A stretch of DNA of 64,000 nt from positions 248,001 through 312,000 of the forward strand of contig NZ_JAQVBV010000001.1 of the NCBI RefSeq assembly GCF_028690125.1, in the 5' to 3' direction. The number at the start of each line of letters is the position of its first letter. The first letter of the stretch is position 1. Shown one piece after another: positions 44,578-54,037 of the stretch. The notes under the pieces were generated by a model that saw only the letters and a program-made list of their open reading frames with translations, did no database searches and was not told the origin of the DNA. Made by a program: the position numbers and the translations under genes. Source of the DNA: Bacteroides sp. (lineage in GTDB: Bacteria > Bacteroidota > Bacteroidia > Bacteroidales > Bacteroidaceae).

Positions 44578-47500
44578 TTAGAATTGATACATCTTCAATT
44601 GTTTATCAACTAATATTCCATCCCTCATCTGCAAATCAAACTTAACTTTGCGTTTTGCTTTGAGCTTTAAGATAAACAATTCTTGAGATCCTGCCAGCAA
44701 TTCTTGCTCTCCTATATTAGCAAATGTAGGATAAAGAGATTTCACCCCATTCGTATGTAAGCGGTCGTATGTTAGATTTTCCATCGCTTTCATATTCAAC
44801 GGCTCTATACTCACAAATTCATAATCATTCTGATCATAAGGCAATGCAAAGCTAAGTGCATTTACTGATTGAAGTTGGTTTCCTTTTACATGAATTTCTA
44901 CGATTTCATCTTTTTGATATACCTGCTTCGGAGTACTGATAGATAAAGAACCTGCCACGTTCTGCACAGCTTTCTTATCAACGCCACCTTCAAGTTGTGT
45001 TGCTACTACGGAAATATCATACGCATCTATCAGATTATTCATATTAATATCTCCTTTACTGATATATCCTTCATAATCCGAATCTCCACGGCGTAATCCG
45101 GTATAATTCATATAAGAAGTAAGATCATTACGGTCTATCTTACCATCATTATTAATATCACCTTGCAAATAACTGCTGGTTCCCGGTACTTTAAATACAT
45201 ATATTTCACGACCCGAACCGTAATTTCCAACACCTGCCGTAACAGTAAGTTTGATATATCGGGCAGAAGGATGTTTCGTAAAACTGAAAACTTTTACATC
45301 TGCATTCCGTTGCCACTCAAAAGTACCGGCTTCTGTCCAGTTTTCCTTATCCATACTATAAGATACTGTACCTTTCAACAATGTACCATTACCTGCGTCC
45401 GTACGAGGCAAATAATGGAATTTATCCAGTTGATTGACAGTCTTAAGATCAATAATCAAATCCAGTGGTATTGAATTAACGCTATATTTTGTATGCCAGA
45501 CATCTCCCGATTCAGCAAAATCAAACAACCGATTCACTCCGGATCCTCCTTGTGCGGCAGCAGATGATTCACCTTCAATATCATATATCGCAAACTCTAA
45601 TGGATTCTCCTTCGTAGTAACACGGATCTCTGACCAATCAGATACACCGTCTTTATTAACTGCGCGTACCTTAAATAAATAAGGTGTCTCGGCAGTCAGA
45701 TCTTCAAATAATAATTCTGTATCCTTTATAGTAGTATAAAGCATTCCGTTAAACTCTATCTCGTAAAAATCAGCATTAGGCACTTTATCCCACGTTGGCT
45801 TCAAAGTATATGCTTCTCTATTCTGTTCAGTCACCTGAGCATTTTGAGGTACTATTAAAGTTCCGGTTGTCACACGATAACTGTTGGACGGTTCAAAATG
45901 GAAACCTTGCATCTTTAGCATAACCGGACTAGAAGATATATCCGTAGAAGCCAATTTGACACGTAATTGTGGATTCTTTGTAATCTTTACCTTTTCAAAT
46001 TCACTTCCTTTGGTTGCAAACTTATTTAGGTTAGGAGAATCCTCATACCAATAGATATTTTCTCCTTTTAGAAATTCATCAATGGTATTCACTTCAATCA
46101 GTTTCACCACTTTGTTTCCTATCTTAGCCTGAAGTTTATTAGGTTTCTCCGTTACATTGATACGTAACTCAGTCGCCTTTTCTGTAACAAATCCATCGAA
46201 ATTTCCTTTTGTAGGATGAATAGTGATAGTCACCCGATTCTTACTGTTTACTTCTGATTCAATCAGGGTAGTAGCCGACTTTCCTTCACGGTAAGCTTCC
46301 GTCACACCATCATCATCATATTCCACAACCGAAGAATGCTGATACGGATAGAATTCATAAATACGAAGCGACCGATCAATCTCGTTAACATTATTATTAG
46401 GATTAGTCATCGAAATAATAGCTCCGTTCTTTACAAATACTGGCAACTTCCAAATGGGTACTTCAAAGTTATTCAAAATCCGGTTACCCTCATATTTCTC
46501 TCCACTGAAATAGTCAATCCAGACACCTTCAGGAACATAAATACCGTTACGAATATCATTACCGTCTTTATCACTTCCGGTATTTTGATAAACAGGAGCC
46601 ACAAGAAAATCGGTACCATACATATATTGGTATTGCGTAGCCGGTCCATACGTGTAAGCATTCGGATATTCCAGTAACATAGCACGGATAAGAGGCAATC
46701 CGGTTACCGCTTCCTTAGCAAAACTATACGTATAAGGAATCAATTCGGATTTCAGCTTCAAATACATTCTATTAATGGATGCAGCAGGTTCTCCAAGAGC
46801 ATGAGGATATTTCTCATTAGCTCCCCAACCATCCATATTCAGCTGCATGGGAGTGAATGTTTTCCACTGAAAATCACGAATATTAACCACTTCATTCTTA
46901 CCCCCGAAAATTCCGTCCATATCCGAACAGATATTGGGCTGACCGGAAAGTCCCGAACCAATATAAGTTGGTATATGAAAACGGATATATTCCCACACAC
47001 CTCCGGTCTGATCACCAGACCAGATTCCGGCATATCGCTGAGTTCCTGCCCAACCATCCAATGAGATAATAAATGGACGGGCATCACTTCCATAGTAAGG
47101 CATAGTATGACCTACATCTGCCACACCATTCAGTCCGAAAGAATATCCCGCACCTACCCAGGCTACATCCGTTTTCAGTACACGTACCCCTGCATCACGA
47201 ACCTCTTTAACAATATCACGCTGCAATAAAGCACTGACTCCCGTTTTAGGATGCAAATCCGACTGTGTCCAAAGTCCGATTTCCACTCCATTCTTACGGG
47301 CATATTGACCTAGACTTTTTAAATTTTCAATATTGCCGTCCAGTGTTTCGGTTTGTCCATATCCCGCTCCATAACCATCATTCGGTAATAACCACCCAAG
47401 AGGCATATCATGATTCTTATATCGATCAATCACAGCACGGGCGGAAAACTGATAGTTATTTTTTTCGCCATTCAATGATTCTTTGATTCCACCATTATCT

Positions 47501-48414
47501 TTCTGGCTCTCCTTATAGCGTTTTCCATCTTCAAACAGAATGCCATTCGAATCTTCTTTCCAATAGTCGCGGTTATAAGCATTCAGATGTCCTTCGTAAA
47601 AACCAAACTTAGGCAATAACACGGGAGCTCCGGTCAGTTGATAAAAATCATTCAGCAGAGCAACTGCTCCATCATCAACCATATAAAAAATATCCAGGTA
47701 AGAAGACTCATGAAAGAGCTTTACTCTGTCCTTTTCCGTAGCTCCAAAATCATATTCTCCTTTCTTAAAAGTATACCACATCACTCCATAGCCTTTTGTA
47801 CTCCAATAGAAAGGAGTAGGAGAAGCTACTCCACCGTCCGTCCAACTATTCTGGTTCTCAATAGCAATAACTTTTCCTTTATGAGAGAAACGTCCGTTCT
47901 GTACTCCCCCTCCATAGAAATATTCATCGGGGTGTTCTTTTAAAGTCACAGTCACCTTTTTCGGATCGAATACCACCGGAGCTACCTCTTCAATAACACA
48001 TACGTTAGTATTCAAGTTAATTACTTTCATCAAACCGGTTTTCTTACTGAGTTCTACCTTTACTTTATCAGTAATCAGCGTTACAAGATCTCCTTCTTCG
48101 CTCACAACCAACTGAGAAACCTTACGCCGAGGACAATTGACAAGTATTTGCGCCTCAGGAGTTGCCTCGGGATCACGGATAATACCTCCGGAGTTATCCT
48201 GAAAAATACGAAAAATATTCTCTCCATAAAAGTCAATCGTCATTTGCTGATGATCGGAGAATTGAATATCTACCGCTGTCGGATTTATTTTCTTTACTCT
48301 AAGAATTTCCCTTTGTGAAGATTCTTGTAATACTTGTGCAAAACAACATAGATGTAAACACAATAAAACACCAATTAAAAGAAATCGCTGATAGGAAAAA
48401 ATATTGCTTTTCAT
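44578..48414 (-). CDS. GH31 glycosidase with Fn3, F5/8C, dockerin-like and cohesin-like modules
   Basis: This 1278-residue enzyme has a signal peptide (residues 1-27). The GH31 N-domain and barrel span about 40-700. The expected nucleophile is D416 in LKTDVAWVG and the acid/base D468 in WSGDQTGG. The spacing and flanking sequence resemble Nag31-type alpha-N-acetylgalactosaminidases rather than alpha-glucosidases, but this is not certain. C-terminal modules are Fn3 (about 850-935), F5/8C or CBM32 (936-1080), a dockerin-like pair of calcium loops (DINNDGKIDRNDL near 1083 and DINMNNLIDAYDI near 1118), and a cohesin-like beta domain (about 1165-1278). It is cotranscribed with GH105. Confidence 0.88.
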   Translation of the reverse strand: MKSNIFSYQRFLLIGVLLCLHLCCFAQVLQESSQREILRVKKINPTAVDIQFSDHQQMTIDFYGENIFRIFQDNSGGIIRDPEATPEAQILVNCPRRKVSQLVVSEEGDLVTLITDKVKVELSKKTGLMKVINLNTNVCVIEEVAPVVFDPKKVTVTLKEHPDEYFYGGGVQNGRFSHKGKVIAIENQNSWTDGGVASPTPFYWSTKGYGVMWYTFKKGEYDFGATEKDRVKLFHESSYLDIFYMVDDGAVALLNDFYQLTGAPVLLPKFGFYEGHLNAYNRDYWKEDSNGILFEDGKRYKESQKDNGGIKESLNGEKNNYQFSARAVIDRYKNHDMPLGWLLPNDGYGAGYGQTETLDGNIENLKSLGQYARKNGVEIGLWTQSDLHPKTGVSALLQRDIVKEVRDAGVRVLKTDVAWVGAGYSFGLNGVADVGHTMPYYGSDARPFIISLDGWAGTQRYAGIWSGDQTGGVWEYIRFHIPTYIGSGLSGQPNICSDMDGIFGGKNEVVNIRDFQWKTFTPMQLNMDGWGANEKYPHALGEPAASINRMYLKLKSELIPYTYSFAKEAVTGLPLIRAMLLEYPNAYTYGPATQYQYMYGTDFLVAPVYQNTGSDKDGNDIRNGIYVPEGVWIDYFSGEKYEGNRILNNFEVPIWKLPVFVKNGAIISMTNPNNNVNEIDRSLRIYEFYPYQHSSVVEYDDDGVTEAYREGKSATTLIESEVNSKNRVTITIHPTKGNFDGFVTEKATELRINVTEKPNKLQAKIGNKVVKLIEVNTIDEFLKGENIYWYEDSPNLNKFATKGSEFEKVKITKNPQLRVKLASTDISSSPVMLKMQGFHFEPSNSYRVTTGTLIVPQNAQVTEQNREAYTLKPTWDKVPNADFYEIEFNGMLYTTIKDTELLFEDLTAETPYLFKVRAVNKDGVSDWSEIRVTTKENPLEFAIYDIEGESSAAAQGGSGVNRLFDFAESGDVWHTKYSVNSIPLDLIIDLKTVNQLDKFHYLPRTDAGNGTLLKGTVSYSMDKENWTEAGTFEWQRNADVKVFSFTKHPSARYIKLTVTAGVGNYGSGREIYVFKVPGTSSYLQGDINNDGKIDRNDLTSYMNYTGLRRGDSDYEGYISKGDINMNNLIDAYDISVVATQLEGGVDKKAVQNVAGSLSISTPKQVYQKDEIVEIHVKGNQLQSVNALSFALPYDQNDYEFVSIEPLNMKAMENLTYDRLHTNGVKSLYPTFANIGEQELLAGSQELFILKLKAKRKVKFDLQMRDGILVDKQLKMYQF

Positions 48415-48448
48415 TCTTTATAATATTAAGATTAACATAAGTACCCGA

Positions 48449-49531
48449 CTATTTCATTTTCAACATCTCAATGCCTGCCATTAAGAAAGCACCTACTCCA
48501 TATACATCAGTCATATTTTCAGTCACTTGTTTGGGAGCGGCACCAATCGGTTGAACATATCCAAGCATACCATCTTCACGAACCCAGCTTTTCAATGCTT
48601 TCCATCCCTTCTGAGCAACTTTCTTATACTTTTTATCTTTCAAAATTCCTTGATTGACACCCCAGCCCAGTGCATATACAAAAAATCCCGAAGCACTATT
48701 TTCCGGGGTAGGATACGCTTCCGGATCGAGCATACTAGCATGCCAAGACCCATTCTTATCCTGACATTGAATAACGGCAGAAGCCATTTCTTTATAGATT
48801 TTCAGATAATAATCATAATTCTCATAATCTTTAGGAAGTGTTTGTAACAGTAAAGAAAGTCCGGCTAGTACCCATCCGTTACCTCTACCCCAAAACACTT
48901 TCTCACCATTCTTTTCGCGTTTAGAAATATAATTTCTGTCCCGGTAATACAATCCGGCACTTTTGTCATATAGAGAATCGGTAGTTTCTTTGAATTCCTT
49001 ATTCATAAAAGTCAGGTAATTCTTTTTCGGGTATAGTTTATTCAACAATCCGTAAACAGGAGGAGCCATAAACAAAGCATCACACCATGACCAACGATCC
49101 GTCGAATTTTTTGCTCCTAACCATAGCTGTGCTTCCGAAGGATTCGACACGATAGAATCCACCCGTGCAATAGTTGGCCGGAGCATTGCACGATCTCCAA
49201 ACTTTTCATACATACGGATATACATTTGTGCTACCGTAAGATCGTCGGCATGATAAAGCCGATTCAGAAATTTCCACTGATGTTTCTGTCCTATTTGGAT
49301 CAGGAAATTATAATAACAAGAATCCTGTGTATAGTCGGCCCATTCTACCATACCACGAAATAAAGCGCCATTTGTCCAATCTAAATCGTGATGTCTCACT
49401 TGCGATTGATGCTTTATTTGCCATAAAGCAACTTTATCTATCAATTTACGATCCTGCTCTTTTCCATTTTTCGCTTCTACAACTGAAAAAAATGTAATCA
49501 GCATCAAAACAAGAATAAATACCTTTCTCAT
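48449..49531 (-). CDS. GH105 unsaturated uronyl hydrolase
   Basis: The 360-residue protein (start at ATG 49531; frame open to 49561) has a signal peptide (MRKVFILVLMLITFFSVVEA). It has the alpha/alpha-barrel motifs of family GH105: RWSWCDALFMAPPVYG, with the catalytic aspartate near residue 150, then FWGRGNGWVLAGLS and SASGFFVYALGWGVNQG. GH105 removes unsaturated uronic acids left by polysaccharide lyases from rhamnogalacturonan or ulvan-like chains; the product enters the Kdu pathway. It lies 34 bp upstream of GH31 and has a promoter at 49582-49610, so it opens a two-gene unit. Confidence 0.9.
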   Translation of the reverse strand: MRKVFILVLMLITFFSVVEAKNGKEQDRKLIDKVALWQIKHQSQVRHHDLDWTNGALFRGMVEWADYTQDSCYYNFLIQIGQKHQWKFLNRLYHADDLTVAQMYIRMYEKFGDRAMLRPTIARVDSIVSNPSEAQLWLGAKNSTDRWSWCDALFMAPPVYGLLNKLYPKKNYLTFMNKEFKETTDSLYDKSAGLYYRDRNYISKREKNGEKVFWGRGNGWVLAGLSLLLQTLPKDYENYDYYLKIYKEMASAVIQCQDKNGSWHASMLDPEAYPTPENSASGFFVYALGWGVNQGILKDKKYKKVAQKGWKALKSWVREDGMLGYVQPIGAAPKQVTENMTDVYGVGAFLMAGIEMLKMK

Positions 49532-49581
49532 AAGTATCAAATATAACTTCCAGATTAACAATTATCGTTGTGTTTATCAGG

Positions 49582-49610
49582 CAAAAATACTAAAATTTAT
49601 TGTTTACCAA
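49582..49610 (-). promoter_or_regulatory. Promoter of GH105-GH31 unit
   Basis: On the - strand TTG (49608-49610), an 18-nt spacer and TATTTTTG (49582-49589) match the consensus closely. The leader to the ATG at 49531 would be about 45 nt. Confidence 0.6.
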
Positions 49611-49678
49611 ATGATTGACAAGAAGAAAGGTAGTTTTAAACTTTAGTAAGTTGGTGAACCAATCATAAATAAACTTCT

Positions 49679-50452
49679 TTAATAGGAAGCCGTAGCCGAA
49701 ATACCTACTTTTTCTATTAACTCTACAATCCGGTCTAGTTCTTCATGAGTAGCTTTTTGCAAATCATGATCCGGCGTTTCCCGGTCAATAGTATAAATCA
49801 TCACTTGCCGGGGAGCAATTTCTTTCACGACCTCCAACCAGGGAAGCACAAAATCATCCGTAGTATTATTCATATCTTTACCAAGATAACTTCCTTTCAA
49901 AAACATTGTTTGAATAATACAATTGCCTTTGAATTCTTTTATCTTTTCAATGATCTCCCGCACAGAATATTTTCCATTAGGACGATCCAATAAATGAATA
50001 TATTCTTCATTCACCGTATCTAACTTCAGGATGTTATTATCAATCTTATTTAAAGCTTCAAAAACAGCCGGACGGTTAATAAAAGTAGAATTACTCAATA
50101 CACTTACTTTGGCTTTCGGAAAATATTGATCCCGAAGTGCGAGTGTATCTTCTATAATCTCCGAAAAATGAGGATGTGCTGTCGGCTCTCCATTTCCTGC
50201 AAAAGTAAATACATCAGGAACAGGTCCGTTCACTTGCATATCTTTCAGCTTCTTTTCAAGAGCTATACGCACCTCTTCACGAGTGGGAAGAGGTTTTTTG
50301 GCACGACGATCGGAATTGAAACCACATTCACAATAGATACAGTCGAATGAACAAACTTTACCGTCTTCCGGCAATAAGTTAATTCCCAAAGAAACCCCCA
50401 AACGGCGGGAATGAACAGGACCAAAGATGGGTGAAGGAAAGATAATAGTCAT
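49679..50452 (-). CDS. Radical SAM protein
   Basis: The 257-residue protein begins with a GPVHSRRLGVSLGINLLP segment and a radical SAM cluster motif CSFDCIYCECG at about residues 33-43. An FAGNGEPTAHPHF motif follows, which corresponds to the SAM-binding GGE region. This set is typical of the 'radical SAM protein' group near MoaA/PflA-like activases (COG0731-like). The substrate is unknown. It lies between GH105 and the HHH protein gene, with a direct AT-rich repeat immediately upstream. Confidence 0.82.
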   Translation of the reverse strand: MTIIFPSPIFGPVHSRRLGVSLGINLLPEDGKVCSFDCIYCECGFNSDRRAKKPLPTREEVRIALEKKLKDMQVNGPVPDVFTFAGNGEPTAHPHFSEIIEDTLALRDQYFPKAKVSVLSNSTFINRPAVFEALNKIDNNILKLDTVNEEYIHLLDRPNGKYSVREIIEKIKEFKGNCIIQTMFLKGSYLGKDMNNTTDDFVLPWLEVVKEIAPRQVMIYTIDRETPDHDLQKATHEELDRIVELIEKVGISATASY

Positions 50453-50455
50453 TTT

Positions 50456-50484
50456 ATTTAAAATTTGACGATTTAAAATTTGAC
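50456..50484. repeat. Direct AT-rich repeat upstream of radical SAM gene
   Basis: ATTTAAAATTTGAC occurs at 50456-50469 and again at 50471-50484, starting 4 nt from the start codon. It resembles the repeats before metK and the deacetylase gene in composition and position. Confidence 0.7.
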
Positions 50485-50591
50485 AATTAAATGCATATTT
50501 TCATGCATATATTGTTATTTAATAATCAAAAATATCTGTCATGCTGAGTCGGAATCACTTTAGAAAAGTGAAACAATTCGATCATGGCGAG

Positions 50592-50599
50592 CAAAGATA
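50592..50599 (-). promoter_or_regulatory. -7 element for radical SAM gene
   Basis: The - strand reads TATCTTTG, just past the stop of the HHH protein gene and 139 nt upstream of the radical SAM start. It implies separate transcription with a leader of about 130 nt. Confidence 0.5.
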
Positions 50600-50600
50600 C

Positions 50601-52652
50601 TTAAAACTTGATACGTAGTTGCATTTGTATATCCGCTTTTTTATTTCCACAAATTAAATCGTTACCGGAACCTATTTCATTCCGATCCAGATAAGTGGTT
50701 TCTCCAAATTTAGTTATGAACATCCAATGATCATTTAAGTCGTAACGAAGATGCGCAACACAGCGAAATCCCCGACCTTGAAATGAAGGAGTATAAAAGG
50801 TGTAAAGCAACCCTTTCTCTGATACATATACTCTCGAATCATAATCATCCGTACAAAAATAACTACCCTGAACTTCAGCAAACAGCCTGGTTCGGGGCAG
50901 TTGATAAGATATCATCTGTGTAGCCTGATATCCTAGGCTAGCAGCTTTGTCCTGAGAATAAAAATGATTATATTCTAAAGTTGTACGAAAAGATAACACT
51001 TCATTCAAAGAATAGTTCAACCGATATCGAAGTTGATGATGACAAATTGGAAGTATAACGCTACCTTTAGTTCCCGTCAAATCCCGCTCCTTTTGCTTAT
51101 AACGATATTTCAAATACATAGACAAATTTTTTCGCGGAGTAAAAGTTGCCTGAATCAAACCATCTACTCCACGAGAATCTGTCTTATTAATTCTATATTT
51201 TTTCCATGGGAAAGAAAATAAGTCACACGATACTAAAAAGTTCCAATAACGAAAAGGAGAGGTTTCAACACCCAGATAATATCCCTGTTCATTCTGCACC
51301 ATACTTCCTTCTCCAAAAGAATGAGCAAACATTGCCCAGTAATCATATGAATAAAATCGTTGTATCAACATCAGATGAGTTCCTTCCGTCAGTGAATACT
51401 GAAAACGGTTCAAAGAAGCCCAACCCTGTTTTCCTTTAGCAGTCTCCCCCTGAAAAGAAAAACGATGCCACCGATATGCATAATCAACACCTATATTGTA
51501 GAAATGATTTCCATGAAGATTATACTTGGAATAACCTGTTAATTCCGGTTCATAAGGCCGGTTGAAAACATAGTAAATACCTGTCATTCCCAGATGGATA
51601 CGGTTCTGTTGATAACTTATATTTCCACCTGTTAGTTGTAATGCAAACAAGTGTTTCTTATCTGCCTCTTTCTGGCTTCGATGCAATCCTGTTTTATAAA
51701 TTGAAGTTATTTCCCCGTCAGTGACCACTCCATCCATAGAACGATGTGAATAAAAACCGGAAATATCGAACTTATCAGTAACAGATACAGTTGCGGCTAC
51801 TCCCCGAAAATAATTCATTTCATCAGTTGATGAATGCTTTTTGATACCTTTACCTCCGGTAGTAAAAGAAGAAGCATAAACAGTTTTCCCCATCAGATAA
51901 TCAGTGCTAATCACTAATCCCTGACCAAAACTTAACCGATAGTTACCAACAGCCAATGATTTCAACCGACCACAATTTTGAAGTAACAGATAAAACGAAT
52001 AGAAATCATAACCATAACGATTGTACAAAGCACCAAAGGGTTCTCCGGCATCTTTCTCAGCAACTATTCCAAAATAAAGTTGATCACCATACCGAAATCC
52101 ATATTTAACAGAGTTATAAACAGAAGGCCCTAAATAGGTATGTTCATAACCTTTTCGTTTATAAAACGGTATATCTATGCGAGTTAGCACTTCATTCTTT
52201 CCATACTTTAATGCGTTTTTCAACATACTTTTCCACTGAAAAGAAGAGTTATTGTTAATAGCTTCCACACAAACAAAAGGTAGTAAATATTGAATAGTTT
52301 GCCTATCCATATCCTCCACCAACTGTAGTTCATAAAGAGTCTTCATTTGACCATGAACATATATATAAGCCAATAAATGTTCAATCTGTATATCTCTTAA
52401 AAAGGGAAATTGTTCTAGTTGTTCACGAGTAGCTGCATTCAAATTAACAGGTTCTTGCAAACGAACAAAAAGTTCCTCCAATTCATTTTCCCAGTTAGTT
52501 TCATTAACAGAGTTATCAATATCATTATTAACAGATAAATCTTCAAGTACATCATCTAGAAGGCTCTCAGGGTGGTCTTGAGCACTACAAGCAGGAATAA
52601 TTAACAGGCTGTTTATAATACTTATCAACCATAGTAGTTGATTTCTTTTCAT
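50601..52652 (-). CDS. Secreted helix-hairpin-helix and beta-barrel protein
   Basis: The 683-residue protein has a signal peptide (to about residue 24, ending ACSAQ). Helix-hairpin-helix repeats follow at about 65-135 (PVNLNAATREQLEQFPFLRD and KTLYELQLVEDMDRQTIQYLLP), resembling ComEA. The rest is rich in alternating aromatic strands (LYFGIVAEKDAGEPFGALY, MLIQRFYSYDYWAMFAHSFGEG) ending in the phenylalanine KADIQMQLRIKF, as expected of an outer-membrane beta barrel. Known Bacteroidota proteins of this architecture have no firm function. A role in DNA binding or uptake at the envelope is possible but unproven. Confidence 0.82.
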   Translation of the reverse strand: MKRNQLLWLISIINSLLIIPACSAQDHPESLLDDVLEDLSVNNDIDNSVNETNWENELEELFVRLQEPVNLNAATREQLEQFPFLRDIQIEHLLAYIYVHGQMKTLYELQLVEDMDRQTIQYLLPFVCVEAINNNSSFQWKSMLKNALKYGKNEVLTRIDIPFYKRKGYEHTYLGPSVYNSVKYGFRYGDQLYFGIVAEKDAGEPFGALYNRYGYDFYSFYLLLQNCGRLKSLAVGNYRLSFGQGLVISTDYLMGKTVYASSFTTGGKGIKKHSSTDEMNYFRGVAATVSVTDKFDISGFYSHRSMDGVVTDGEITSIYKTGLHRSQKEADKKHLFALQLTGGNISYQQNRIHLGMTGIYYVFNRPYEPELTGYSKYNLHGNHFYNIGVDYAYRWHRFSFQGETAKGKQGWASLNRFQYSLTEGTHLMLIQRFYSYDYWAMFAHSFGEGSMVQNEQGYYLGVETSPFRYWNFLVSCDLFSFPWKKYRINKTDSRGVDGLIQATFTPRKNLSMYLKYRYKQKERDLTGTKGSVILPICHHQLRYRLNYSLNEVLSFRTTLEYNHFYSQDKAASLGYQATQMISYQLPRTRLFAEVQGSYFCTDDYDSRVYVSEKGLLYTFYTPSFQGRGFRCVAHLRYDLNDHWMFITKFGETTYLDRNEIGSGNDLICGNKKADIQMQLRIKF

Positions 52653-52753
52653 ATGAACTTATATTTATTTTTCCAGCCATTAGAGGAAAAAGTCTGCGAA
52701 GTTACTTTAAATAGGTTAATGCCACAATGAAAAGTTGAGATAATAAAAAAAAT

Positions 52754-53383
52754 ATGAAGATAATATCTTATTTTTGTGGTGTGAATAAACGACTTAACAT
52801 ATTATTAATGATAATGTTTGCTATGATCTGTTCACTTCGTGTACAGGCTCAGAAACAGCAAAGCATTAATGGATATCGGGTTCCAATGTGTATCTATCAA
52901 GGAGATACCATTCCCTGGGTCCAGTTAAGACCTGTTTATATCTTCCGTCCTTTAAAATTTAAGAACGATAAAGAACAAATGGAATATAACCGACTGGTAC
53001 GGAATGTAAAAAAGGTATATCCCATCTCTAAAGAAATCAACAAAGCCATCATTGAGACTTATGAGTATCTTCAGACGCTACCTACAGAAAAAGCTCGTCA
53101 GAAACATATCAAACGTGTTGAAAAGGGATTGAAAGAACAATATACCGCCCAAATGAAGAAACTATCTTTCGCTCAGGGAAAACTGTTAATAAAGTTGGTA
53201 GACCGCCAAAGCAACCAAACCAGCTTTGAACTGGTAAAAGCTTTCATGGGACCGTTTAAAGCAGGTTTTTATCAAACATTTGCTTCATTATTCGGTGCCA
53301 GTCTGAAAAAGGAATATGATCCGTTGGGAGAAGATAAACTAACGGAACAAATTGTTTTGATGGTAGAAAGCGGACAAATTTAG
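52754..53383 (+). CDS. DUF4294 protein
   Basis: The 209-residue protein matches DUF4294 across its body: GYRVPMCIYQGDTIPWVQLRPVYIF, then a helical region (NRLVRNVKKVYPISKEINKAI) and GPFKAGFYQTFASLFGASLK near the end. The N-terminus is hydrophobic and signal-like (to QAQ near residue 33). The start is uncertain: the ATG at 52754 lies upstream of a -7 box (52769-52776), while the GTG at 52781 would give a shorter signal peptide and almost no leader. Function is unknown. Confidence 0.85.
   Translation: MKIISYFCGVNKRLNILLMIMFAMICSLRVQAQKQQSINGYRVPMCIYQGDTIPWVQLRPVYIFRPLKFKNDKEQMEYNRLVRNVKKVYPISKEINKAIIETYEYLQTLPTEKARQKHIKRVEKGLKEQYTAQMKKLSFAQGKLLIKLVDRQSNQTSFELVKAFMGPFKAGFYQTFASLFGASLKKEYDPLGEDKLTEQIVLMVESGQI
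52769..52776 (+). promoter_or_regulatory. -7-like element inside DUF4294 5' region
   Basis: TATTTTTG fits the consensus. If used, transcription would start near 52782, at the GTG 52781 and downstream of the ATG 52754. The nearest TTG lies 31 nt upstream, too far for a standard -33. Confidence 0.35.
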
Positions 53384-53406
53384 CAAGCGTTATAAACAAC
53401 TTTTAT

Positions 53407-53463
53407 AAGCTGGTTATTAAGTAATTAACATTGATATAAACTACTTATTAACCAGCTTTTATT
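53407..53463. terminator. Bidirectional terminator between DUF4294 and TrmH-family genes
   Basis: AAGCTGGTTATTAAGTAATT (53407-53426) pairs with 53438-53457 over 20 positions with two mismatches, loop 11 nt. It is followed by TTTATTATT on the + strand. Confidence 0.75.
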
Positions 53464-53471
53464 ATTCATCA

Positions 53472-53999
53472 TCAACTAAGTTTCTTGAATAAATCCCATA
53501 TCACAATACCTGTTGTCACAGAAACGTTTAAAGAATGTTTTGTACCATACTGAGGAATCTCTATACAACCATTCGAATGATCAATGACTTCTTGCTGAAC
53601 ACCTTTCACCTCATTCCCCATTACGATAGCATATTTCTTTGTTTTATCTAATTCTAGCTTATCAAGCATAATGCTACCTTCTGCCTGCTCAATGGAATAA
53701 ACAATATATCCTTCTTTCCGAAGGTTATCAACCGCATCAACAGCGTTATTAACATACTTCCAATCCACAGTAAATTCTGCACCCAAAGCAGTTTTGTGCA
53801 TTTCAGGGTGTGGAGGAATAGCTGTTATTCCACACAAATAAATACATTCAATACGAAATGCATCTGAAGTACGAAACACCGAACCTATATTATGCAGACT
53901 ACGAATATCATCCAACACAACTACCAGAGGCAGTTTCTCAGCCTGTTTAAACTCTTCCGCAGTGATGCGGTTCAACTCAGTTATCTTTAGTTTTCTCAT
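53472..53999 (-). CDS. TrmH/SpoU family RNA 2'-O-methyltransferase
   Basis: The 175-residue protein has the three SpoU motifs: motif 1 LDDIRSLHNIGSVFRTSDAF (about 31-50), motif 2 YAIVMGNEVKGVQQEVID, and motif 3 IPQYGTKHSLNVSVTTGIVIWDL. These form the knotted SAM-binding site and catalytic centre. The short N-terminal part contains no L7Ae-like substrate-binding domain. The family methylates rRNA or tRNA; the exact nucleotide is not determinable here. Confidence 0.92.
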   Translation of the reverse strand: MRKLKITELNRITAEEFKQAEKLPLVVVLDDIRSLHNIGSVFRTSDAFRIECIYLCGITAIPPHPEMHKTALGAEFTVDWKYVNNAVDAVDNLRKEGYIVYSIEQAEGSIMLDKLELDKTKKYAIVMGNEVKGVQQEVIDHSNGCIEIPQYGTKHSLNVSVTTGIVIWDLFKKLS

Positions 54000-54029
54000 G
54001 CAGTCATTTCTTTTAATACATACTGGTTA

Positions 54030-54037
54030 CAAAAGTA
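54030..54037 (-). promoter_or_regulatory. -7 element for TrmH-family gene
   Basis: The - strand reads TACTTTTG, 30 nt upstream of the ATG at 53999. No TTG at -33. Confidence 0.45.

Noticed and set aside
44578..48414. Evidence for a cellulosome
   Set aside because: Dockerin-like and cohesin-like modules are both in one enzyme and no scaffoldin or other dockerin protein is present in the window.
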